DNA of 38,423 nt, taken from positions 1-38,423 of the forward strand of contig DASSWB010000067.1 in assembly GCA_035705495.1 (NCBI GenBank), read 5' to 3'. The stretch's first letter is position 1; every line of letters begins with the position of its first letter. This DNA comes from DASSWB01 sp035705495. Lineage in GTDB: Bacteria > Bacteroidota > Bacteroidia > Flavobacteriales > Flavobacteriaceae. Both the position numbers and the translations under genes were made by a program. Positions 17,388 to 26,056 of this stretch are shown here, one piece after another. The notes under the pieces were generated by a model. That model searched no databases and had not been told where the DNA came from. It was given only the letters and a program-made list of their open reading frames with translations.

Positions 17388-17975
17388 ATGTCCGAATTCT
17401 GGTTATATTTTAAGTTAGGTCTTTACCACGTTCTTGACTGGCAGGCCTACGATCACATCTTATTTTTGATTGTACTGGTTGTGGGTTATACCTTCAATGA
17501 TTGGAAACGGGTTTTGTGGTTGGTTACGCTTTTTACCTTGGGTCATACACTTTCTTTAATATTGTCCGTTTACAATGTGGTAAGTGTCAACTCGGGATTG
17601 GTTGAATTTTTAATTCCGATCACGATTTTTGTCACAGCGCTTTTCAATGTTTTTACAGCAGGAAAAGGTGCCAGAAGGGAGAAATTGGGCTTGTTATATT
17701 TTTCTGCTATTTTCTTCGGAATTATTCACGGTTTAGGATTTTCATACTATTTCAACCACATCGTTTCAGGCAACAATTCTGGGAAATTATTGCCACTCGC
17801 CGAATTTGCATTGGGAATTGAAGCCGCGCAAATCATTGTGGTTTTAATTGTTTTGATTTTGGGATTCATCTTTCAATCGATTTTTCGGTTTTCAAAAAGG
17901 GATTGGATGTTGGTCATTTCCTCTATTGTAATTGGTATTATCATCCCAATGTTAATCAGTAACTATCCGTGGTAA
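17388..17975 (+). CDS. HupE/UreJ-family membrane protein
   Basis: 195 residues from the ATG at 17388 (MSEFWLYFKLGLYHVLD), which I recall as the usual N-terminus of Bacteroidota homologues; an in-frame ATG at 17346 would add 14 residues. About six hydrophobic segments are visible. The motifs YHVLDWQAYDHILF, TLFTLGHTLSL and FGIIHGLGFSYYF carry His and Asp residues inside membrane segments, as in HupE/UreJ proteins linked to nickel or cobalt movement. Many family members have no proven substrate. It is divergent from the siderophore receptor and 41 nt ahead of the dCMP deaminase gene. Confidence 0.85.
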   Translation: MSEFWLYFKLGLYHVLDWQAYDHILFLIVLVVGYTFNDWKRVLWLVTLFTLGHTLSLILSVYNVVSVNSGLVEFLIPITIFVTALFNVFTAGKGARREKLGLLYFSAIFFGIIHGLGFSYYFNHIVSGNNSGKLLPLAEFALGIEAAQIIVVLIVLILGFIFQSIFRFSKRDWMLVISSIVIGIIIPMLISNYPW

Positions 17976-18016
17976 TCATCCTGCGGAAAGATTTCATTTT
18001 TCAGTTTTAAAAAACA

Positions 18017-18448
18017 ATGTCAGAACAGAAACAATTAAAATACGACAAAGCGTATCTTCGGATTGCACGCGAATGGAGCAAACTCTCCCATTGCAAAAGA
18101 AAACAGGTGGGAGCACTCATCGTCAAAGACCGAATGATTATTTCTGATGGCTACAACGGAACACCAACAGGTTTTGAGAATTTTTGTGAAGATGAAGAAG
18201 GATATACCAAATGGTACGTTTTGCACGCCGAAGCCAATGCTATACTAAAAGTAGCAGCATCCACGCAATCTTGTAAAGGTGCCACTTTGTATATCACCAT
18301 GTCACCTTGCAAGGAATGCAGTAAATTAATTCTACAAGCCGGAATTACAAGGTTGGTGTATTTTTTGAACTATAAAGACAATAGCGGATTGGATTTCTTG
18401 TCCAAATCCGGAATAGAAATAAACCATATCACTCATTTAGAAGATTGA
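18017..18448 (+). CDS. dCMP deaminase (ComEB-type)
   Basis: 143 residues. It should deaminate dCMP to dUMP, supplying dTMP synthesis. The zinc site of the cytidine/deoxycytidylate deaminase fold is complete: HAE at 70-72 (Glu as proton shuttle) and PCKEC at 97-101. The N-terminal SKLSHCKRKQVGALIVKD and GYNGTPTGFEN segments are typical of dCMP deaminases rather than tRNA or cytidine deaminases. The stop codon overlaps the TTG start of the S41 protease gene (TTGA), so the two are translationally coupled. With nrdAB and dgt nearby it adds to a local dNTP theme. Confidence 0.93.
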   Translation: MSEQKQLKYDKAYLRIAREWSKLSHCKRKQVGALIVKDRMIISDGYNGTPTGFENFCEDEEGYTKWYVLHAEANAILKVAASTQSCKGATLYITMSPCKECSKLILQAGITRLVYFLNYKDNSGLDFLSKSGIEINHITHLED

Positions 18449-20043
18449 AATCCAGCGCCAAAATATATATTCCCTTACTAATAAGCCTCGCTTGTGCTTT
18501 TGGGATTTTTTTGGGTTCCCGTTTAAATTTCAATGATTCCGAATCTATTTTCACTTCAAACCCCACAAAAGAAAAACTCAACAAATTCATCGATTACATA
18601 GATTATGAATATGTTGATTACGTAAATACCGACAGCATCGTTGATGTAACCATTAACAATATTCTCGCAAATTTGGATCCGCATTCTGTTTATTTACCGG
18701 AAGAAGAATATGTTCGGGTGAGTGAGAATATGCAGGGCGATTTTGTGGGAATAGGTGTTAGTTTTTACATGGTGAACGATACGGTAATCATCATCCGTGC
18801 CATGGAAGGCGGACCCAGCGAAAAATTGGGAATCAAAGGTGGCGACAGGATTTTATCAGCCAATGGTCATAAAATTTCCGGTGATTCCTTGGATGAAGCC
18901 AAGGTGATGGAGCTTTTGAAAGGAGAGGAAGAAACAAAGGTCAATCTAAAAATCCATAGAAAAACCGAAGACAAAATCTTGGAGTTTGAAGTCGAACGCG
19001 GTCATGTTCCTCTAAAAAGTGTCGATGCCGCTTATATGATTTCAGACAGTTTGGGCTATATTAAAGTGAATCGTTTTGCGGAAACCACTTATGAAGAATT
19101 CAGACCTGCATTGCTTCAATTGAAAAAAGAAGGTGCAACCGAATTAATTTTGGATCTCAGAAACAATCCTGGCGGATATTTATCCGAAGCAGTCCAAATG
19201 GCCGATGATTTCCTTAAAGAAGATTTGCTCATCCTTTTTACAAAAAATAAAAGTGGCGCCATTCAAAAAACTTTTGCGGAATCTGACGGACTTTTTGAAG
19301 GCAAGCAAGTGTATGTCCTGATTAACGAGAATTCCGCTTCGGCCAGTGAAATTGTTGCGGGTGCCCTGCAGGACAATGATGTTGGGACAATTATTGGTCG
19401 GCGTTCCTACGGAAAAGGCTTGGTGCAAAGGGAAATGGATCTTGGAGACGGAAGCGCAATCCGATTGACCATCGCTCGATATTACACCCCTACGGGAAGG
19501 TCCATTCAAAAACCTTACGAAAATGGAAATGAAGCCTATTTCAATGATTATTTGCACAGATATGAAAATGGCGAGCTTCAAAATGTTGACAGTATTTCTG
19601 TTAATGACAGTCTGAGATACGAAACTCCGGGAGGGAAAATTGTTTATGGTGGCGGCGGAATTATTCCCGATGTTTTTATTCCGAAGGACACCGATTTTGA
19701 AAAGGAAAATCTGGACCTTATTTTACGTAGCGGATTTTTAGACCGATTTATTTTCGATCTGCTCGAAAAAGACAGGGAATATTATCAAGGTTTTTCTTTA
19801 CAAGAATTCAACGATTCCAATTTAATTGACGAAACCATAGTAAAGTCGTTTCATGATTACATGGAAAGCCTGGATTTTGAACTCCGAATTGTGCATAAAA
19901 GGGATTTGCTTCGCAGGTATTTAAAAGCAACAATGGCGCAACAACTATTTGGAAGTAATGCTTCGGAAAAGATTCTAAACGAAGAAGATAAAATGATTGA
20001 AAAAATCATCGAACTTTCCAAAGGAGAAAATCCGCAGCCCTAA
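18445..20043 (+). CDS. S41-family C-terminal processing protease (CtpA/Prc type)
   Basis: 532 residues. An N-terminal hydrophobic segment (about 7-24) should be a signal peptide or membrane anchor, placing the enzyme in the periplasm. A PDZ domain covers about 95-175 (GIGVSFYMVNDTVIIIRAMEGGPSEKLG). The S41 core has LDLRNNPGGYLSEAV (about 236-250), the catalytic Ser in NENSASASEI (S299), D310, and the catalytic Lys in SYGKGLVQ (K324), at the spacing of E. coli Prc. The start is TTG at 18445, overlapping the deaminase stop; there is no suitable ATG nearby. The 3' end overlaps the convergent oxidoreductase gene by 4 nt. Confidence 0.95.
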   Translation: MKSSAKIYIPLLISLACAFGIFLGSRLNFNDSESIFTSNPTKEKLNKFIDYIDYEYVDYVNTDSIVDVTINNILANLDPHSVYLPEEEYVRVSENMQGDFVGIGVSFYMVNDTVIIIRAMEGGPSEKLGIKGGDRILSANGHKISGDSLDEAKVMELLKGEEETKVNLKIHRKTEDKILEFEVERGHVPLKSVDAAYMISDSLGYIKVNRFAETTYEEFRPALLQLKKEGATELILDLRNNPGGYLSEAVQMADDFLKEDLLILFTKNKSGAIQKTFAESDGLFEGKQVYVLINENSASASEIVAGALQDNDVGTIIGRRSYGKGLVQREMDLGDGSAIRLTIARYYTPTGRSIQKPYENGNEAYFNDYLHRYENGELQNVDSISVNDSLRYETPGGKIVYGGGGIIPDVFIPKDTDFEKENLDLILRSGFLDRFIFDLLEKDREYYQGFSLQEFNDSNLIDETIVKSFHDYMESLDFELRIVHKRDLLRRYLKATMAQQLFGSNASEKILNEEDKMIEKIIELSKGENPQP

Positions 20044-20648
20044 GTTTTGTCATGGATTTTTACGTGCTCACCGTTGTTCCACAGTGTCAAAATATCCGTG
20101 GCGACAGAAGCTCCACTTCCCGCAGCAATTGCAAATTGGCTTCTCCAACCTGCCAAAGTTCCTGCCACGTACAAACCTTCGCGAATTAAATGATCATTGT
20201 TGATAAGCTGAATCCTGTTTTTTGAAGGTTTCGACTTTTTATGCGGAATTACATAAGACTCCAATCCAGTAATGTGCAAGGTATTGGTGTAACCAACGGC
20301 AATCACTACCATTTTGGAAATATAGGCTGATTTGTTGGTAATCACCTTCATTTTTTCATCCTCCAAAAAATCGATTCCCAAGACTTTTTCGGAATATATT
20401 TGATCAACTTCAGGATAAATTTCTTTCAGATGATTTTTGCCTTCCGATAGAATATCTTCACCTTTTGTTCCTGGATGCAATCCTAGGGCATTATAAAATT
20501 TAGCATCCTGTAAATGCGAAGCTTTTTGATGCATGATAATCCCCACCTTTTTGCCTTCACAAAAAGGCTTGTTCATGGCAGAGCCCAAAACCAAGGCACA
20601 GGACATTCCCGAAGCTCCGCCTCCTATGATAAGCGCATCATAAATCAT
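20040..20648 (-). CDS. Short FAD/NAD(P)-dependent oxidoreductase (thioredoxin-reductase-like, reduced form)
   Basis: 202 residues from the ATG at 20646-20648. The N-terminus MIYDALIIGGGASGMSCAL is an FAD-binding Rossmann motif (GGGASG), and the C-terminal GLYVAGTLAGWRSQFAIAAGSG matches the second FAD motif of thioredoxin-reductase-like proteins. Between them there is no CxxC redox pair and no second GxGxxG NADPH domain, and the length is about two thirds of a true thioredoxin reductase. The frame is intact, so this looks like a natural short subfamily rather than a broken gene. Its start overlaps the stop of the small membrane protein (ATGA), and its end overlaps the S41 gene by 4 nt. Function is unknown. 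Confidence 0.85.
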   Translation of the reverse strand: MIYDALIIGGGASGMSCALVLGSAMNKPFCEGKKVGIIMHQKASHLQDAKFYNALGLHPGTKGEDILSEGKNHLKEIYPEVDQIYSEKVLGIDFLEDEKMKVITNKSAYISKMVVIAVGYTNTLHITGLESYVIPHKKSKPSKNRIQLINNDHLIREGLYVAGTLAGWRSQFAIAAGSGASVATDILTLWNNGEHVKIHDKT

Positions 20649-20842
20649 TCTTCGCTTTTTTTCTCGATTTTTTTCGAAATCAAAAGAATCAGCATTAAAA
20701 CAATAACACAAACCGAAGATAAAATCCCAATAAGCGCCGTGCTGCTGTCCCCTTCCAAAAGATTATCAAAATCAAGCATGGTTGTATTAAAAACAATAAG
20801 CGCAACCGCCGTAAGCATCAAAAAGTAAATAAAATATTTCAT
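20645..20842 (-). CDS. Small two-helix membrane protein
   Basis: 65 residues. Hydrophobic helices lie at about 3-20 (FIYFLMLTAVALIVFNT) and 37-58 (ALIGILSSVCVIVLMLILLIS), followed by a charged KKIEKKSEE tail. I recognise no domain. It is framed by MarC (1-nt gap upstream) and the oxidoreductase (4-nt overlap downstream) on the same strand, so a three-gene operon is likely and the small frame is probably real. Confidence 0.8.
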   Translation of the reverse strand: MKYFIYFLMLTAVALIVFNTTMLDFDNLLEGDSSTALIGILSSVCVIVLMLILLISKKIEKKSEE

Positions 20843-20843
20843 G

Positions 20844-21416
20844 TTAAAATAAATGTTGAATATTGGAAGTAAATAATTTAACTGCTATTGCCAAAAGAAT
20901 CACCCCGAAAATTTTACGGATTACGTGTATTCCCTGTTTTCCCAAAACCCCTTCAATTTTTCGGGAAGATTTCAAAACAATATAAACCACAATAATATTG
21001 ATTATCACGGCAACAATAATATTCTGGATTGCATATTCGGCACGCAAAGACAGCAACGAGGTCATGGTCCCCGCACCCGCAATCAATGGAAATGCCAAGG
21101 GAACAACTGCCGCTGTTTCTGGTGCATCATCTTTATAAAGTGTGATTCCGAGGATCATTTCCAAGGAAAGAAAAAATAGAATAAACGCACCCGCAACCGC
21201 AAATGAATTAACATCAATTCCTATTAAGTTCAGGATTTCCTTTCCTAAAAAAAGAAAAGCAATCATCAGAATCCCTGCGACAATCGTAGCTTTTTCACTC
21301 TGGATATGACCAACTTTGTTTCGCAGATCAATAATTATCGGAATACTTCCAATAATATCTATTACAGCAAAAAGAATCATTGTTGCTGTTGCTATTTCCC
21401 TAAAATCGAATTCCAT
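20844..21416 (-). CDS. MarC-family integral membrane protein
   Basis: 190 residues from the ATG at 21414-21416 (MEFDFREIATATMILFAVIDIIGSIP), the family's typical N-terminus; an upstream ATG at 21437 adds 7 residues. Six hydrophobic segments are visible, with PLAFPLIAGAGTMTSLLSL in the middle, a hallmark of MarC/UPF0056 proteins. The family was once linked to antibiotic resistance, but its transport function is not established. It is the first gene of a tight leftward operon with a small membrane protein and a short oxidoreductase. Confidence 0.92.
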   Translation of the reverse strand: MEFDFREIATATMILFAVIDIIGSIPIIIDLRNKVGHIQSEKATIVAGILMIAFLFLGKEILNLIGIDVNSFAVAGAFILFFLSLEMILGITLYKDDAPETAAVVPLAFPLIAGAGTMTSLLSLRAEYAIQNIIVAVIINIIVVYIVLKSSRKIEGVLGKQGIHVIRKIFGVILLAIAVKLFTSNIQHLF

Positions 21417-21545
21417 AAGAGATTTTTCAAAGTGCAAAATTACAGTTTATAATAGAAATCCGTGCCTATTACACCTTTTAAAAAATGAGAAAATTTTGTC
21501 ATACTTTCTTCGGATACAAACCATTTTTAAATTTACCTTTGCCGG

Positions 21546-22115
21546 ATGTTTCAGATCGGAAAAACAATAGTTTCGGAGGATATTTTGGAGAAGGATTTTG
21601 TTTGTAATCTTTCTGCTTGCAAAGGCGCGTGCTGTATTGATGGTGACGCGGGAGCTCCGTTGGATAAAGAAGAAACCCAAATCCTTCAGGATATTTATCC
21701 CAAAGTAAAACCTTTTCTTCGGCCCGAAGGAATAAAAGCCATTGAAGAACAAGGAACTTTCATCACTACAGATGACGGGGAATTGGAAACGCCTTTAATA
21801 AATGGTGCCGATTGTGCTTATGTAATTTTCGACAAAAAAGGAACCGCGCTTTGCGCCATTGAGGAAGCCTACAATCAAGGGGTAATCGATTGGAAAAAAC
21901 CTGTTTCTTGTCATTTATATCCTGTGCGGGTTCAAGATTATTCCGAGTTTTCCGCAGTCAATTATCATCAATGGGAAATTTGCGACGATGCTTGTTCCCT
22001 CGGAAAAGAATTACAAGTGCCGGTGTATAAATTTGTGAAACAAGCACTCATCAGAAAATTTGGTGAAGATTGGTATTCCGAACTGGAAAGTGTTGCAGAA
22101 AAAATCAAAAAATAA
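21546..22115 (+). CDS. DUF3109 (YkgJ-like) cysteine-rich protein
   Basis: 189 residues without a signal peptide. The N-terminal CNLSACKGACC (Cys 20, 25, 29, 30) and the later Cys residues in ADCAYV, ALCAIEEAYNQG, SCHLYPVRV and ICDDACSLG form the Cys pattern of DUF3109, related to the YkgJ zinc/iron-cluster family. It probably binds a metal or a cluster; no reaction is known. It is a single gene divergent from the MarC operon, and the 129-bp gap should hold both promoters. No terminator is obvious after it. Confidence 0.9.
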   Translation: MFQIGKTIVSEDILEKDFVCNLSACKGACCIDGDAGAPLDKEETQILQDIYPKVKPFLRPEGIKAIEEQGTFITTDDGELETPLINGADCAYVIFDKKGTALCAIEEAYNQGVIDWKKPVSCHLYPVRVQDYSEFSAVNYHQWEICDDACSLGKELQVPVYKFVKQALIRKFGEDWYSELESVAEKIKK

Positions 22116-22282
22116 ATTCCGACGACTACTTTTTTAGAAATGAAAAATTAAGAATTTGGCTAACAATTTCTTAAATGTTCATTTTCAACGATTTTTAAAT
22201 CCTTCGCTTTTTAAGCTGCTGTTTTTCAGGAGGATCGACTCCCATTGAGGTTTTCAAACATATCTCCATTTTATTGTCGAAA

Positions 22283-22302
22283 TGTTGAAAACTTGTTGAA
22301 AA
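22283..22302. promoter_or_regulatory. Tandem TGTTGAAAA boxes upstream of nrdB (possible DnaA sites)
   Basis: TGTTGAAAA occurs at 22283-22291 and 22294-22302, start-to-start 11 bp, about one helical turn. The reverse complement TTTTCAACA differs from the DnaA-box consensus TTWTNCACA at one position. The pair lies about 92-111 nt upstream of the nrdB ATG. DnaA control of nrd is known in E. coli; here it is inference. Confidence 0.35.
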
Positions 22303-22393
22303 GCTTTACTTCAATCTGTTTCAATTTCCTTTTCAAAAGTGAATATTTGTTAGTTCCAAATACAAAAAATCAACCTCGGAAAACACTAGGAAC

Positions 22394-23380
22394 ATGGCGC
22401 AACAAGAACCCATTTTACAGGAAAACAAGGATCGTTTTGTAATCTTTCCAATCAAACATCACGACATTTGGGATTGGTATAAAAAAATGGAAGCCAGTTT
22501 CTGGACCGCTGAAGAAATCGATCTCCACGAAGACATTAACGACTGGAACAATAAATTGACCGAAGATGAACGCTATTTCATCAAGCATATTCTTGCCTTT
22601 TTTGCTGCTTCAGACGGAATTGTAAACGAAAATCTTGCAGAAAACTTCGTGAATGAAGTCCAATATGCGGAAGCCAAATTTTTCTACGGATTCCAAATCA
22701 TGATGGAAAACATTCATTCCGAAACTTATTCGCTTTTGATCGACACCTATGTGAAAGATGAAAAGGAAAAAGATCAGCTTTTTAAGGCCATCGAAGTTTT
22801 TCCTGCAATCAAGAAAAAAGCAGAATGGGCACTTCAATGGATCGAATCTGATTCCTTTGCAGAACGCTTGATCGCTTTTGCGGCCGTTGAAGGCATCTTC
22901 TTTTCTGGTTCTTTCTGCTCGATTTTCTGGTTGAAAAAACGCGGATTGATGCCGGGACTGACTTTCTCCAACGAACTCATTTCCCGCGACGAAGGTGTTC
23001 ACTGCGATTTTGCGGTCCATCTTCACAACCACCACCTTGTCAATAAAGTTCCAAAAGAACGAATTCGTTCCATCATTGTTGATGCTTTGAATATTGAACG
23101 TGAATTCATCACCGAATCGCTCCCCGTAAGTTTGATTGGGATGAACGCAAAACTGATGACACAATACCTCGAATTTGTGGCCGATAGGCTACTCGTTGAA
23201 CTGGAATGTGAAAAGGAATACGGCACCGCAAATCCGTTCGATTTTATGGATATGATCAACCTTCAGGGAAAAACAAATTTCTTTGAAAAAAGGGTATCGG
23301 AATACCAAAAAGCTGGCGTGAACAACAACAGCGAAAAGAACGAAGAGTCGAATAAAATCAGTTTCGACGCCGATTTCTAA
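22394..23380 (+). CDS. nrdB: Ribonucleoside-diphosphate reductase small subunit (class Ia)
   Basis: 328 residues. It holds the diiron-tyrosyl radical used by NrdA. Ligands are readable: D74, E105 and H108 in MENIHSETY, radical Tyr at 112, E166, and E200 and H203 in SRDEGVH. The MENIHSETYSLLID stretch resembles eukaryotic R2 more than the E. coli form. The C-terminal ISFDADF is the tail that docks on NrdA. It is followed by nrdA after 133 bp with no terminator in between. A 278-bp upstream gap carries tandem TGTTGAAAA boxes. Confidence 0.97.
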   Translation: MAQQEPILQENKDRFVIFPIKHHDIWDWYKKMEASFWTAEEIDLHEDINDWNNKLTEDERYFIKHILAFFAASDGIVNENLAENFVNEVQYAEAKFFYGFQIMMENIHSETYSLLIDTYVKDEKEKDQLFKAIEVFPAIKKKAEWALQWIESDSFAERLIAFAAVEGIFFSGSFCSIFWLKKRGLMPGLTFSNELISRDEGVHCDFAVHLHNHHLVNKVPKERIRSIIVDALNIEREFITESLPVSLIGMNAKLMTQYLEFVADRLLVELECEKEYGTANPFDFMDMINLQGKTNFFEKRVSEYQKAGVNNNSEKNEESNKISFDADF

Positions 23381-23513
23381 AATCTAAAATCAGCAACGGT
23401 ACCGCAGCCCCAAAGCGGTATTGTTGACTTCAGAATAAATTTTTTGAATCAGAAAAAACAACTTTCTGCAGTGGAAGCTTTACCTACAATCCGGCAGAAC
23501 AAAAAAGAAACGT

Positions 23514-25973
23514 ATGTACGTAATTAAAAGAGATGGCCACAAAGAACCGGTAATGTTCGACAAAATCACAGCAAGGGTAAGAAAACTCTGCTACGGCCTC
23601 AATGAATTGGTAGATCCCGTAAAAGTGGCAATGCGCGTTATTGAAGGTTTGTATGACGGTGTTACCACCAGCGAACTCGATAATTTGGCAGCCGAAATTG
23701 CGGCAACAATGACGACTTCCCATCCTGATTATGCGCGTTTGGCCGCACGGATTTCTGTTTCCAACTTGCATAAAAACACGAAAAAAACTTTTTCGGAAGT
23801 AATGACCGACTTATACGAATATATTAATCCGCGTACTGGCACGAAAGCTGCATTGATTGCCGATGATGTCTTTGAAGTAATCATGGAAAACAAAGATGTT
23901 TTGGATTCCACGATTATCTACAATCGTGATTTTAGTTATGATTACTTCGGATTTAAAACTTTGGAACGTTCTTACTTATTAAAAATCAACGGTAAAATTG
24001 CCGAACGTCCGCAACATATGTTGATGCGTGTCGCCGTGGGAATTCATCTGAATGATATTGAATCAGCGCTCGAAACCTACGAGTTGATGTCGAAAAAATA
24101 TTTTACGCACGCTACTCCAACTTTATTTAACGCGGGAACTCCGAAGCCACAAATGTCCTCCTGTTTTCTTTTAACTATGAAGGACGACAGCATTGACGGA
24201 ATTTACGATACGTTGAAACAAACGGCAAAAATCTCCCAATCGGCTGGCGGAATTGGTTTGTCAATCCACAATGTTCGTGCTACCGGTTCTTATATTTCTG
24301 GCACCAACGGAACTTCCAACGGAATTGTCCCGATGCTTCGGGTTTTCAATGATACCGCGCGTTATGTAGATCAAGGCGGCGGAAAAAGAAAAGGCTCCTT
24401 TGCAATGTACATTGAACCTTGGCATGCAGATATTTTCGATTTTTTGGACTTAAAAAAGAACCACGGAAAAGAGGAAATGCGCGCGCGCGACTTATTCTAC
24501 GCGATGTGGATTCCGGATCTATTCATGAAACGTGTTGAAGAAGATGGAAAATGGACACTCATGTGCCCACATGAATGTCCGGATCTCTATAACATCCACG
24601 GAGAACAATTTGATGCACTTTACCTTCAGTACGAATCGGAAGGAAAAGGCAGAAAAACCATAAGAGCACGTGAACTTTGGGAGAAAATCTTGGAATCTCA
24701 GATTGAGACCGGTACTCCTTATATGTTGTACAAAGATTCGGCGAACCGAAAATCGAATCAGCAGAATTTGGGAACCATCCGTTCCTCAAATTTATGTACC
24801 GAAATTATGGAATACACGAGTGAAGACGAAGTGGCGGTTTGCAACTTGGCTTCCATTGCGCTTCCCATGTTTGTGAAAGAAAATAAATTTGATCACAAAG
24901 AACTTTTTAGAGTTACAAAAAGAGTTACCAGAAACCTCAACACCGTTATAGATCGGAATTATTATCCTGTAAAAGAAGCAGAAAATTCAAATATGCGTCA
25001 TCGCCCCATCGGACTCGGGATTCAAGGTTTGGCAGATACTTTTATCAAATTGAGAATGCCTTTTACAAGTGATGAAGCGAAAAAGCTAAATGAGGAAATT
25101 TTTGAAACCCTATATTTTGCCGCTGTGACGGCTTCAATGGAGATGGCTCAAGAAGACGGACCTTATTCTTCTTTTCAAGGATCGCCAATTAGCGAAGGGA
25201 AATTTCAGTTCAATCTTTGGGGAATTGAAGACAAGGATTTGAGTGGCCGTTGGGATTGGGAAAAACTTCGTAAAGAAGTAATTAAAAATGGTGTTAGAAA
25301 TTCATTATTGGTTGCGCCAATGCCAACTGCGTCAACCTCTCAGATTTTAGGGAACAACGAAGCTTTTGAACCTTATACTTCCAATATTTACACGCGACGC
25401 GTACTTTCAGGGGAATTTATTGTCGTGAACAAACATTTATTGGAAGATTTGGTGGAATTGAATTTGTGGAATGACGAAGTGAAAAACGCCATCTTAAGAG
25501 CAAATGGTTCCGTTCAGGGAATTGATATCATTCCGCAGGAAATCAAGGAATTGTACAAAACCGTTTGGGAATTGAGCATGAAAGACATTATTGACATGTC
25601 GCGCCACAGGGGATATTTCATTGATCAATCCCAATCGCTCAACCTGTTCATGGAAAATGCAAATTACAGCAAACTGACATCGATGCATTTTTATGCTTGG
25701 AAAAGCGGACTCAAAACAGGGATGTATTATTTGCGGACAAAAAGTGCGGTTGATGCCATTAAATTCACGCTTTCCAAAGATGAAAAAACGGAAGAAATTC
25801 CGCAGGAAAAGGACACCGCTGTTCCAAAACGTGCCGCTGCTACAATGAAAGCACAAACCGCCGCGAAAAAACCAGAAGTAGAAGCAGAACCACTTTCTCC
25901 TGAAGAACTCCGCGCGCTGATTGCACAATCAAAAGAAGCGGAAGGTGACGATTGTTTAATGTGCGGATCTTAA
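23514..25973 (+). CDS. nrdA: Ribonucleoside-diphosphate reductase large subunit (class Ia)
   Basis: 819 residues. It reduces ribonucleoside diphosphates to deoxy forms with NrdB. An N-terminal ATP-cone (about 1-90, starting YVIKRDGHKEPVMFDK) gives dATP/ATP activity control. The redox pair is C217 (MSSCFLL) and C443 (AVCNLAS); the active-site triad is N426, C428, E430 (SNLCTE). Tyr residues of the radical path are in KTGMYYLRTKSA. The C-terminal CLMC (C814, C817) accepts thioredoxin or glutaredoxin electrons after a flexible Ala/Lys/Glu-rich linker. The residue numbers nearly match eukaryotic R1. A clear terminator follows. Confidence 0.97.
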   Translation: MYVIKRDGHKEPVMFDKITARVRKLCYGLNELVDPVKVAMRVIEGLYDGVTTSELDNLAAEIAATMTTSHPDYARLAARISVSNLHKNTKKTFSEVMTDLYEYINPRTGTKAALIADDVFEVIMENKDVLDSTIIYNRDFSYDYFGFKTLERSYLLKINGKIAERPQHMLMRVAVGIHLNDIESALETYELMSKKYFTHATPTLFNAGTPKPQMSSCFLLTMKDDSIDGIYDTLKQTAKISQSAGGIGLSIHNVRATGSYISGTNGTSNGIVPMLRVFNDTARYVDQGGGKRKGSFAMYIEPWHADIFDFLDLKKNHGKEEMRARDLFYAMWIPDLFMKRVEEDGKWTLMCPHECPDLYNIHGEQFDALYLQYESEGKGRKTIRARELWEKILESQIETGTPYMLYKDSANRKSNQQNLGTIRSSNLCTEIMEYTSEDEVAVCNLASIALPMFVKENKFDHKELFRVTKRVTRNLNTVIDRNYYPVKEAENSNMRHRPIGLGIQGLADTFIKLRMPFTSDEAKKLNEEIFETLYFAAVTASMEMAQEDGPYSSFQGSPISEGKFQFNLWGIEDKDLSGRWDWEKLRKEVIKNGVRNSLLVAPMPTASTSQILGNNEAFEPYTSNIYTRRVLSGEFIVVNKHLLEDLVELNLWNDEVKNAILRANGSVQGIDIIPQEIKELYKTVWELSMKDIIDMSRHRGYFIDQSQSLNLFMENANYSKLTSMHFYAWKSGLKTGMYYLRTKSAVDAIKFTLSKDEKTEEIPQEKDTAVPKRAAATMKAQTAAKKPEVEAEPLSPEELRALIAQSKEAEGDDCLMCGS

Positions 25974-26001
25974 GATTTTCACCTCCATAAATTTTTTAAA
26001 T

Positions 26002-26034
26002 AGCGCCAGATCTTAATCTGGCGTTACTTTTTAT
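26002..26034 (+). terminator. Terminator after nrdA
   Basis: AGCGCCAGAT and ATCTGGCGTT pair over 10 bp (one G:T) around a CTTA loop, followed by ACTTTTTATTATTTTT. It ends the nrdBA transcript and separates it from dgt. Confidence 0.9.
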
Positions 26035-26056
26035 TATTTTTGACCGATTGATAATT

